Assembly: GCA_049513695.1 (NCBI GenBank)
Contig: JBEKVW010000102.1
Coordinates: forward strand, 1 to 6,836
Length of the DNA: 6,836 nt
Direction: 5' to 3'
Origin: UBA1162 sp049513695
GTDB lineage: Bacteria; Chloroflexota; Dehalococcoidia; GIF9; UBA5629
Part shown: in pieces, positions 1 to 5,422 of the stretch
Layout of the letters: every line of letters begins with the position of its first letter
How positions within the stretch are numbered: position 1 is the first letter of the stretch
Made by a program: the position numbers and the translations under genes
Notes under the pieces: generated by a model
Told to the model about the DNA's origin: nothing
What the model saw: the letters and a program-made list of their open reading frames with translations, nothing else
The model's database searches: none

Positions 1-328
1 AGGGGGTGATGCGGTAATGGGAAGTCGCGGTGGCGGCGTCATCGAGCTCGCCCAGTATCTCGACGTCCTTCTCTTTAAGGCCTATCTCCTCACGGCTTTC
101 ACGCAGGGCCGTCTCCAGGGAGGATTTGTCGTTTTCGTGCCGCCCTCCTCCGGGGAAGGATATCTGTCCCTGGTGGTGTGACAGGTGCGAAGTGCGTTTG
201 GTGAATAATATGCGGCATTGGCCGTCTTTCTCGAATATAGGGAGCAGCACGGCCGAATCGTTCAGGCTGCTATCGGCGATGACCAGCTTGCTGCGTGCAG
301 CCAGGGCCTGCCTGATTTTTTCTTTCAT
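1..328 (-). CDS. NudL-type Nudix hydrolase (probable CoA pyrophosphatase), 3'-truncated by window edge
   Basis: The 109 visible codons begin MKEKIRQALAARSK and run off the left edge. Residues 41-61 read LFTKRTSHLSHHQGQISFPGG, the extended signature typical of CoA diphosphatases just before the Nudix box. The box itself follows, with RESREEIGL at residues 77-85 supplying the metal-binding glutamates. The downstream ELDDAATATSHYRITP matches the family pattern before the substrate loop. Family knowledge suggests hydrolysis of CoA or CoA derivatives to 3',5'-ADP and 4'-phosphopantetheine in the cytoplasm. ATG at 326-328 is the only usable start, because an in-frame stop lies at 341-343. There is no Shine-Dalgarno sequence before it; the promoter is so close that the mRNA may be leaderless. 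The gene diverges from dnaJ. The C-terminal part cannot be seen, so exact substrate is uncertain. Confidence 0.88.
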   Translation of the reverse strand, partial: MKEKIRQALAARSKLVIADSSLNDSAVLLPIFEKDGQCRILFTKRTSHLSHHQGQISFPGGGRHENDKSSLETALRESREEIGLKEKDVEILGELDDAATATSHYRITP

Positions 329-350
329 AGTTGTTTGTAATCATACAACT
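329..350. promoter_or_regulatory. Inverted repeat over the Nudix-gene -10 box and start region, possible operator
   Basis: Arms AGTTGT (329-334) and ACAACT (345-350) are perfect reverse complements around a 10-bp spacer. Inside lies a second, offset pair, TTGTA (335-339) and TACAA (344-348), with a 4-bp spacer. The element covers the predicted -10 box and transcription start, where a repressor would block RNA polymerase. The regulator is unknown, and an AT-rich repeat of this length can occur by chance. Confidence 0.35.
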
Positions 351-369
351 TAGAATAAAAGCGTGACAA
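340..369 (-). promoter_or_regulatory. Sigma70-type promoter of the Nudix gene
   Basis: On the minus strand a -35 box TTGTCA (364-369, 5 of 6 consensus) is followed after 18 bp by a -10 box TATGAT (340-345, 5 of 6). A start site about 7 nt downstream falls near 332-334, only some 4-6 nt before the ATG at 328, which fits the absence of a ribosome binding site. Confidence 0.5.
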
Positions 370-375
370 ATATAT

Positions 376-421
376 GGACCCTCGCCGCAGACCATGGAAA
401 AACCGCCGATGCGGCGGGGCC
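376..421. other. GC-rich alternative hairpins between the Nudix gene and dnaJ
   Basis: CCC (379-381) plus CGCCGCA (383-389) pair with TGCGGCGGGG (410-419), a 10-bp stem with one bulged T, extendable by GG/CC past a bulged A. The right arm can instead form a tight hairpin with CCGCCG (403-408) pairing to CGGCGG (412-417) around a 3-nt loop. The two folds exclude each other. No T-run follows, so it is not a standard terminator. It lies upstream of the predicted dnaJ start site, so it would be transcribed only if a further promoter exists. Confidence 0.35.
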
Positions 422-432
422 GTATCTAAAAT

Positions 433-462
433 TTGATTAGGCCATCTTCATGAGTATATACT
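433..462 (+). promoter_or_regulatory. Possible sigma70 promoter of dnaJ
   Basis: A weak -35 TTGATT (433-438) is followed after 18 bp by a good -10 TATACT (457-462). Transcription would start near 469, leaving a very short leader that still contains most of the GAGGT ribosome binding site at 471-475. No CIRCE heat-shock operator is visible. The weak -35 makes this tentative. Confidence 0.33.
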
Positions 463-470
463 GTGAAATT

Positions 471-475
471 GAGGT
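471..475 (+). promoter_or_regulatory. Ribosome binding site that fixes the dnaJ start
   Basis: GAGGT sits 10 nt before the ATG at 486. The in-frame ATG at 450 has no such sequence before it and would add 12 residues that are not part of the J domain, so 486 is preferred. Confidence 0.6.
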
Positions 476-485
476 TTTTTTACAT

Positions 486-1595
486 ATGGCAACACAAAAA
501 GATTATTACGACCTGCTGGGCATCCCGCACAATGCCACGGATGAGCAGATAAAAAAGGCCTTCCGCAAGCTGGCCATGGAACATCATCCCGACCGCAACA
601 GCAGCCCGGAGGCCTCGGAACGGTTTAAAGAGGTCAACGAAGCTTACGAGGTGCTGTCGGATTCCCAGAAGAGGGCCTATTATGACCGCTACGGGCGGAC
701 GCCCGGGAACGGCGGGGAGAGCATGGGCTTCGATACCTTCGAGTTCGGCGGCCTGGGCGATATCTTCGAAGCTTTCTTCGGCGGGGCCACATCCACCACC
801 CAGCGGCGCTCGCCGCACAGAGGCGCGGATTTAGTTGCCAGGGTGAGCCTGACCTTCGAGGAAGCCTATTCCGGCGTCCAGCGTGAAATCGAGATTAGCC
901 GCGTGGAGCTGTGCAGCGTTTGCAAAGGCGTGGGCAGCAAGCCGGGTACCAACCCCGAGAAATGCCCAGAATGCAACGGCGCCGGACAGGTGCGCCGCAC
1001 CCAGCAGAGCATCTTCGGCCGTTTCGTCCAGACCTCCACATGTTCACGCTGCGGCGGCCAGGGCACGATCATAACCAGTCCCTGCACGCATTGTAAGGGC
1101 CAGGGCAGGGAGCGCGTTAAACGCAAGCTGTCAGCCACCATACCGGCAGGCGTGGACGAAGAGAGCCAGATGAAGCTGCAGCACGAGGGCGAGGCGGGGG
1201 TTTTCGGGGGCTCGGCGGGCGACCTGTATATCAGGTTCGAAATCAAACCGCACAAGTTCTTTGTGCGCAGGCATTCAGACATTATCATGGCGCTGCCTTT
1301 GAATTTTGCGCAGGCTGCACTGGGCTGCAGCGTGGAAATCCCCACCATGGAGGGAAAGTTCACCTTAAAGCTGCCGGCGGGCACGCAGCACGGAAAGGTC
1401 ATTCACATAAAGGACAGGGGCTTCCCGCGCATCCACTCCAAGAGCCGCGGCGACCAGATAGTCATCGTCAAAGTGCTTACTCCGGACAAGCTGGACGAAA
1501 AACAGCGGCAGCTATTGGAAGAGCTTTCACAGAGCCTGCCCAAAACAGACGAGTGGTCCAGTCCCAACGATGACCTGCTGCAGCATTTGAGCTGA
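486..1595 (+). CDS. dnaJ: Chaperone DnaJ (Hsp40), full-length type I J-protein
   Basis: This 369-residue protein is the co-chaperone that delivers unfolded clients to DnaK and stimulates its ATPase. The J domain (residues 5-70, starting KDYYDLLGI) has the essential HPD at 34-36. A Gly/Phe-rich linker follows at about 72-101. The zinc-binding domain has all four CxxCxGxG motifs: CSVCKGVG from 143, CPECNGAG from 160, CSRCGGQG from 186 and CTHCKGQG from 200. The C-terminal client-binding domains occupy about 113-335, including LKLPAGTQHGKVIHIKDRGFP. Length and order are those of canonical DnaJ. Unlike many genomes, grpE and dnaK are not immediately next to it: the upstream neighbour is a divergent Nudix gene and the downstream one is convergent plsY, 12 bp away. 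Hence it is probably monocistronic. No HrcA/CIRCE site is visible. Confidence 0.97.
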   Translation: MATQKDYYDLLGIPHNATDEQIKKAFRKLAMEHHPDRNSSPEASERFKEVNEAYEVLSDSQKRAYYDRYGRTPGNGGESMGFDTFEFGGLGDIFEAFFGGATSTTQRRSPHRGADLVARVSLTFEEAYSGVQREIEISRVELCSVCKGVGSKPGTNPEKCPECNGAGQVRRTQQSIFGRFVQTSTCSRCGGQGTIITSPCTHCKGQGRERVKRKLSATIPAGVDEESQMKLQHEGEAGVFGGSAGDLYIRFEIKPHKFFVRRHSDIIMALPLNFAQAALGCSVEIPTMEGKFTLKLPAGTQHGKVIHIKDRGFPRIHSKSRGDQIVIVKVLTPDKLDEKQRQLLEELSQSLPKTDEWSSPNDDLLQHLS

Positions 1596-1607
1596 GCCTG
1601 CCGCCTG

Positions 1608-2270
1608 CTAAATTACCCTGGCGCTTTTATCGCCTATTTTGGACTCTGTGCCGGCCTGCAGCCGCATGATATTGGTGCGGTGCTGGAAGACGATAAGGCC
1701 GACCGCCAGCAGGCCGTAGATCATATAGACGGGCGCTACGATGGCAAGCACTACCAGCGCCATTAAAACGAGCAATGTCACCAGTGCGCCCAGTATCGAT
1801 CCCAGAGATACGTACCTGGTTACCAGTATGACTATGCCGCCTACCAGCAGTCCGACCAAGCAAACGAACCAGTTGATGACCAGCATCCCGCCCACAAAGG
1901 TGGCCACCCCTTTGCCGCCTTTGAACTTGATATAGACCGACCAGTTATGGCCGACCATGACCAAGATAGCGGCCAGTACCTGGGCAAACTGTACATGGAT
2001 GTCATACCCGGCCACGAATATTTTGTCATCGGCGATGATATAACCGGCTGCCAGCACGGGCAAGGCCGCCTTGGCCAGGTCCAGCACCATCGTTACCAGC
2101 CCCGCCCTGGCTCCGAGCACGCGGAAGACGTTGGTGGCGCCTATGTTACCGCTGCCGTATTTCCTGATATCCACGTTATACATCCTGCGAGACACGATAA
2201 GGCCGAAGGGTATGGCCCCGATCAGGTAGGCCATAAGCGCTATCGCCACATATTTTATGATCAAAATCAT
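1608..2270 (-). CDS. plsY: Glycerol-3-phosphate acyltransferase PlsY (acyl-phosphate dependent)
   Basis: This 220-residue membrane enzyme transfers an acyl group from acyl-phosphate to the sn-1 position of glycerol 3-phosphate, the first committed step of phospholipid synthesis. Conserved loops are visible: SGNIGATN at residues 40-47, DLAK at 64-67, GHNWSVYIKFKGGKGVAT at 107-124, RYVSLGS at 152-158 and HRTNIMRLQAGTESKIG at 197-213. Hydrophobic segments lie at about 5-26, 55-80, 95-108, 127-150 and 158-195, giving the usual multi-span topology. The ATG overlaps the der stop codon in an ATGA junction, and a GGAGG (2280-2284) inside the end of der lies 9 nt before it, so translation of the two is likely coupled. 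The stop is TAG, 12 bp from the convergent dnaJ stop, with no obvious terminator between them. Confidence 0.96.
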   Translation of the reverse strand: MILIIKYVAIALMAYLIGAIPFGLIVSRRMYNVDIRKYGSGNIGATNVFRVLGARAGLVTMVLDLAKAALPVLAAGYIIADDKIFVAGYDIHVQFAQVLAAILVMVGHNWSVYIKFKGGKGVATFVGGMLVINWFVCLVGLLVGGIVILVTRYVSLGSILGALVTLLVLMALVVLAIVAPVYMIYGLLAVGLIVFQHRTNIMRLQAGTESKIGDKSARVI

Positions 2271-3607
2271 GAGATCTTGCCTCCGGATTTAGTCGGCCGT
2301 TTTTTAGCGGCCTTCTTAAAGAGTAACTTGAGCGACGTTCCCGAAAAGCCGAACGTCTGGCGCAGCCTGTTCTCAAGGTAGCGTTCGTAAGAAAAATGCA
2401 CCAGCCGCGGGTCGTTGACCATGAAGGTGAATGAAGGGGGGTTAATGCCGGCCTGGTAGGCCCTGAAGACCTCCAGCCGTTTAGTGCCCCTGGGCGGAGG
2501 AGCATGTGAGGCCACCGCATCCTTGACCAGCTTATCGATAACATTGTCGGGCAACTGCTTTTTCCTCTCACCCCATGCTTCCAGACCTATGGGGATCACG
2601 TTTTTAACTCCCAGCCCGGTCAGGGCTGAGATAAAAAGCAGCGGCGCGTGCGCGATGAATTTCATGCGTTTATCGACGTCGCGGACGTAGGCATCCTGCT
2701 GGTCGCTGTCAGCCAGGTCCCATTTATTGACTATCAGCACGATGCCTTTGCATGCTTCCTTGATATAGCCCGCTATATGGGTATCCTGGGCGGTTATAAA
2801 CTCCGTTGCGTCCATGACCAGCAGGGCCACATCGCAGCGGTTGATAGCGCGCAGCGTGCGCACCAGCCCGTAGTATTCTAGGCCCGTCCCGGCCTTGCTT
2901 CTCTTGCGTATGCCGGCCGTATCTATAAGCAGGACTTCCTGTCCCTTGTAATCAACAACTGTATCGGTGGCATCACGCGTGGTGCCTGCGATTGAATCGA
3001 CTATCACCCTCTCTTTGCCCACCAGGGCGTTCAACAGCATGGACTTGCCGACATTGGGCCTCCCCACAATAGCCAGTTTGGGCCTCACACTATCTTCGGG
3101 CGTAGCTTCGGCCGGGGGTAGCACCTTAACCAGCGCTTCCAGCAGCTCATTGATGCCTTTGCCGTGATGGCCGCTGACCGGCAGGGGATCGCCCATGCCG
3201 AGCTGGTAAAACTCGGCGCTGGACTCCCGCAGCTTCTCGGTCTCGGCTTTATTGGCGGCCAGTATCACGGGTTTGCCCAGCTTGCGCAGGATATCGGCAA
3301 TTTCACGGTCGGCCGCGATCAGGCCGTCCCTTACATCTACGACGAAAATGATAGCGTCCGATTCGGCAATAGCGGCTTCGATCTGTTGCCTGATTTTCTT
3401 GCTCATATCGCCGGGGGATTCGGGCTCCATGCCGCCCGTGTCGATCAGCGTCACTTCACGGTCCAGCATCTCGACATCGGCGAAGATACGGTCGCGCGTG
3501 GTCCCGGGCAGGTCTTCGACAATAGCGATCGGAGCGCCTGCTATTCGGTTAAATAAGGTCGACTTGCCCACATTGGGCCGGCCGACTATAGTTACGATCG
3601 GGTTCAT
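2267..3607 (-). CDS. der: Ribosome biogenesis GTPase Der (EngA)
   Basis: A 446-residue double GTPase needed for maturation of the 50S ribosomal subunit. GTPase domain 1 shows P-loop GRPNVGKS at 9-16, DLPGTTRD in the G2 region, DTGG at 56-59 and NKAE at 119-122. GTPase domain 2 repeats this with GRPNVGKS at 182-189, SIAGTTRD at 205-212, DTAG at 229-232 and NKWD at 294-297. The C-terminal KH-like domain (about 353-432) ends in the typical GFSGTSLKLLFKK, followed by a basic tail. The first G4 motif ends in Glu instead of the usual Asp. ATG at 3605-3607 has GGGAG 4 nt upstream. The gene overlaps plsY by 4 bp. It follows argF after 81 bp, an AT-rich gap that may hold its own promoter. Confidence 0.97.
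   Translation of the reverse strand: MNPIVTIVGRPNVGKSTLFNRIAGAPIAIVEDLPGTTRDRIFADVEMLDREVTLIDTGGMEPESPGDMSKKIRQQIEAAIAESDAIIFVVDVRDGLIAADREIADILRKLGKPVILAANKAETEKLRESSAEFYQLGMGDPLPVSGHHGKGINELLEALVKVLPPAEATPEDSVRPKLAIVGRPNVGKSMLLNALVGKERVIVDSIAGTTRDATDTVVDYKGQEVLLIDTAGIRKRSKAGTGLEYYGLVRTLRAINRCDVALLVMDATEFITAQDTHIAGYIKEACKGIVLIVNKWDLADSDQQDAYVRDVDKRMKFIAHAPLLFISALTGLGVKNVIPIGLEAWGERKKQLPDNVIDKLVKDAVASHAPPPRGTKRLEVFRAYQAGINPPSFTFMVNDPRLVHFSYERYLENRLRQTFGFSGTSLKLLFKKAAKKRPTKSGGKIS
2280..2284 (-). promoter_or_regulatory. Ribosome binding site of plsY inside der
   Basis: GGAGG on the minus strand, within the last codons of der, stands 9 nt before the plsY ATG and confirms the overlapping start. 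Confidence 0.65.
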
Positions 3608-3688
3608 TCTGCTCCCACAATTCTAACAGATAAAGGCATTAATATTAATACGTAATTCTACGGAGATTTCAGGGCCGGGGATGTTTTT
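3608..3688 (-). promoter_or_regulatory. AT-rich argF-der spacer with 12-bp palindrome, possible der promoter region
   Basis: The gap contains a perfect palindrome ATTAATATTAAT (3638-3649). Nearer to der is a minus-strand TAGAAT, 5 of 6 to a -10 box, with only a poor -35 (TTAATA) 17 bp upstream. No terminator hairpin follows argF, so der may be read from its own start, from argF read-through, or both. Confidence 0.3.
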
Positions 3689-4600
3689 TTATTTATACAA
3701 TTCGGCCAGCAGCGTGCGCTGGAAATGAAGCCGGTTTTCGGCCTGGTCGAAAATAACTGAGCGATAGCGGTCCACGATGCCCACCGCCACTTCCTCACCG
3801 TGGTGCGCAGGCAGGGGATGCATGACAAGAGCGTCCTTCTTGGCCAATGAAAGCAGCTTATCATTAACCTGGTATTCGGCAAAAGCGATGCAGCGCTGTT
3901 CGTACTCTTCCTCCTGCCCCATACTGGTCCATACATCGGTATAGATTACGTCGGCATCCTTAACTGCCATGGCAGGCTCCTCCAGCAGCATGATCTGGCT
4001 GCCGCTCTTCTCAGCATACTTATTGGCGATCATCAGGACGTTATCCTTCAGGCTGTATTCCTGGGGCGAGGCTATGAGGAAGTTGATGCCTACCATCGAG
4101 CAGGCCAGCAGCAGCGAGTTGGCCACATTGTTGCCGTCGCCGACAAAGGCCAGGTTCAAACCCTTGAACTTGCCCTTGCGCTCGTAGATGGTGGTGAGGT
4201 CCGCCAGCGCCTGGCAGGGGTGCTCATAATCGGAGAGGGCGTTAATTACGGTGATGCTGCTGAATTCGGCCAGCGTTTCCAGCGTGCGGTGCTGGAAGGT
4301 GCGGGCAATAATGCCCTGCACGTAACGGCTGAGCACATGCGCCACATCGGGCACGGCTTCACGTTTGCCCAGGCCGACCTCCTCGGGCGACATGTACATA
4401 GCGTAACCGCCCAGCTGATGGACGGCCAGCTCGAAGCTCATCCGGGTGCGCAGCGAGGGTTTTTCGAACAACAGCACGATCGATTTGCCTGCCAGCACCT
4501 GCGGCCAGGCTTCCTTCTTGGATTTTATGGCCTGCTTTACAAGCTGCTCAATTTCACCGGGCGCAAGGTCCGCAACCGATAAGATATCACGTTTCGCCAA
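3689..4600 (-). CDS. argF: Ornithine carbamoyltransferase
   Basis: This 303-residue cytoplasmic enzyme joins carbamoyl phosphate and ornithine to give citrulline in arginine synthesis. The carbamoyl-phosphate site appears as SLRTR at 49-53 and HPCQ at 127-130. The ornithine domain shows FVGDGNNVANSL at 152-163 and DVWTSMGQE at 222-230, whose SMG loop marks ornithine rather than aspartate carbamoyltransferases. The last motif reads HPLPAHHGEEV (261-271), with Pro where most members have the Cys of HCLP. It then ends with the usual FDQAENRLH stretch. Start choice: TTG at 4598-4600, since no ATG is available; AGGAG lies 11 nt upstream. An in-frame ATT at 4604-4606 is a less likely start. No other arginine genes are in the window, so it appears to be transcribed separately from the operon upstream. 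Confidence 0.93.
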   Translation of the reverse strand: MAKRDILSVADLAPGEIEQLVKQAIKSKKEAWPQVLAGKSIVLLFEKPSLRTRMSFELAVHQLGGYAMYMSPEEVGLGKREAVPDVAHVLSRYVQGIIARTFQHRTLETLAEFSSITVINALSDYEHPCQALADLTTIYERKGKFKGLNLAFVGDGNNVANSLLLACSMVGINFLIASPQEYSLKDNVLMIANKYAEKSGSQIMLLEEPAMAVKDADVIYTDVWTSMGQEEEYEQRCIAFAEYQVNDKLLSLAKKDALVMHPLPAHHGEEVAVGIVDRYRSVIFDQAENRLHFQRTLLAELYK

Positions 4601-4611
4601 TCTAATTTTTA

Positions 4612-4616
4612 CTCCT
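4612..4616 (-). promoter_or_regulatory. Ribosome binding site of argF (TTG start)
   Basis: AGGAG on the minus strand lies 11 nt before the TTG at 4600. The spacing is at the long end of normal, so expression may be modest. Confidence 0.5.
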
Positions 4617-4628
4617 GTACAAAGTACC

Positions 4629-4637
4629 AGTATACCA
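4629..4637 (-). promoter_or_regulatory. Extended -10 promoter of argF
   Basis: On the minus strand TGG precedes TATACT (4629-4634), giving a TGn-extended -10 box. The -35 position is poor, which is tolerated by extended -10 promoters. Transcription would start near 4622, giving a leader of about 22 nt that holds the AGGAG site. No ARG-box-like operator is recognisable. Confidence 0.42.
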
Positions 4638-4685
4638 TATCGCCAGGCTATTTATGGAGTTGGTCAAAATACGGCCCCAAGGACA

Positions 4686-4721
4686 AAACAGGGCCGCCGT
4701 TTTAAAGCGGCGGCCCTGTTT
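4686..4721 (-). terminator. Intrinsic terminator at the end of the ABC/lipoprotein operon
   Basis: Left arm 4686-4699 and right arm 4708-4721 are perfect 14-bp reverse complements around an 8-nt loop. The GC-rich core is CAGGGCCGCCG. On the minus strand the stem ends in a TTTT run, 21 bp beyond the stop of the DUF2318-like gene. The flanking A and T runs also make it plausible on the plus strand, but no plus-strand gene leads into it. Confidence 0.88.
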
Positions 4722-4742
4722 AATTAATTGGCGTCTTCCCCG

Positions 4743-5348
4743 TTAAGGCAGTCCAGGCTTTAATGTATTTTGATAAGCAGTGGTCAGGTCGCTAACTTGC
4801 ATCACAATGTTGCCGTTGCTGACCTGGTAAGGGACCGACGCCTTGGGGTAGTTGACACAGGCGCCTGAGATGCCTATGCCGGTATTAGCATTAAAGGTGG
4901 TGCCACATACGTCGCAGACCAGGGTGCTACTGCTCAGAGTGAAGGTCTTGCCCCTGCAGGGCACGCAGATGCTGGCCCGAACATATGTTTGTCCGTCCAG
5001 GTTATAGGCCATAAAGCTTTGCAGACCTCCCGGGGTATTCACCACGAAATGTACGTTCCAGTCTTTCTGTACCGCGCTCACCGGTATGGCGACGGTACCG
5101 TTGGCCGTGGTCGGCACGATCTCGGTAGCTTTTATGGGGCCGGAAGGTTTGCTGGACGCGGCGGCACTGGAGGCAGTCTGCGAGACCGGGGTCAGGTTTA
5201 CCGAGGCCTGGGAAGACTGTGAGACCTGAGAAAGGTTCACTGGTGCAGACGCCGCTGCGGACGCCACCGGGGAGGATGCTCCGGAGCATGCCGTCAGTAT
5301 CAATATCAGCGATAATAGTACGATTCCTACGGTTATCTTTCCATGCAT
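4743..5348 (-). CDS. DUF2318-like (FtrD-type) Cys-rich lipoprotein
   Basis: A 201-residue secreted protein. The N-terminus is a lipoprotein signal with lipobox LTAC, Cys21 being the lipidated residue. A Ser/Ala/Gln linker (22-70) follows, containing an imperfect repeat VNLSQVSQS / VNLTPVSQT. The C-terminal domain (about 74-200) shows C128-x2-C131, then 13 residues, C145-x2-C148, and a lone C164 in ISGACVNYP. This spacing matches what I recall of DUF2318, the membrane-associated putative iron-sulphur domain of FtrD-type proteins in iron-uptake systems. No CxxCH haem site is present. SD AAGGAG lies 10 nt before the ATG. It is the last gene of the operon, 74 bp after the Cys-pair lipoprotein, and is followed by a strong terminator. 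Role inferred: metal binding or electron transfer on the outer face of the membrane. The family assignment is from pattern, not a search. Confidence 0.72.
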   Translation of the reverse strand: MHGKITVGIVLLSLILILTACSGASSPVASAAASAPVNLSQVSQSSQASVNLTPVSQTASSAAASSKPSGPIKATEIVPTTANGTVAIPVSAVQKDWNVHFVVNTPGGLQSFMAYNLDGQTYVRASICVPCRGKTFTLSSSTLVCDVCGTTFNANTGIGISGACVNYPKASVPYQVSNGNIVMQVSDLTTAYQNTLKPGLP

Positions 5349-5422
5349 AATTTATTTTCTCCTTCTTACAAAACTGTTACTTGTGAATTTTCATTTGTTA
5401 TCTAGCTTGAATTAATCGGTAT

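Noticed and set aside
30..353. 107-codon plus-strand Ser-rich frame
   Set aside because: Antisense to the Nudix gene, whose extended CoA-diphosphatase signature and Nudix box are clear; Ser richness mirrors the opposite strand.
450..485. Upstream ATG start for dnaJ at 450
   Set aside because: It has no Shine-Dalgarno sequence, overlaps the predicted -10 box and would add 12 residues before the conserved KDYYDLLG.
866..1402. 178-codon open frame on the minus strand within dnaJ
   Set aside because: It lies wholly antisense to conserved DnaJ zinc and client-binding domains and its translation shows no domain; it is a by-product of GC-rich codon use.
1947..2381. 144-codon plus-strand frame across plsY and der
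   Set aside because: Antisense to two well-conserved genes, no domain, no ribosome binding site recognised.
3164..3556. 130-codon plus-strand frame inside der
   Set aside because: Mirror of the Der GTPase domain 1 coding sequence with no family features.
3653..3690. Terminator after argF
   Set aside because: A run of A on the minus strand (T on plus) follows the stop, but there is no stem with a minus-strand T-run.
4604..4606. ATT start for argF
   Set aside because: Spacing to AGGAG is good, but ATT starts are very rare; TTG at 4600 is the safer call.
4851..4966. Haem c site or classical Rieske site in the DUF2318-like protein
   Set aside because: Neither CxxC is followed by His, and the CxH motifs of Rieske proteins are absent.
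5349..5422. Separate promoter between the two lipoprotein genes
   Set aside because: The 74-bp gap is AT-rich but I find no convincing -35/-10 pair or terminator, so co-transcription is the simpler reading.
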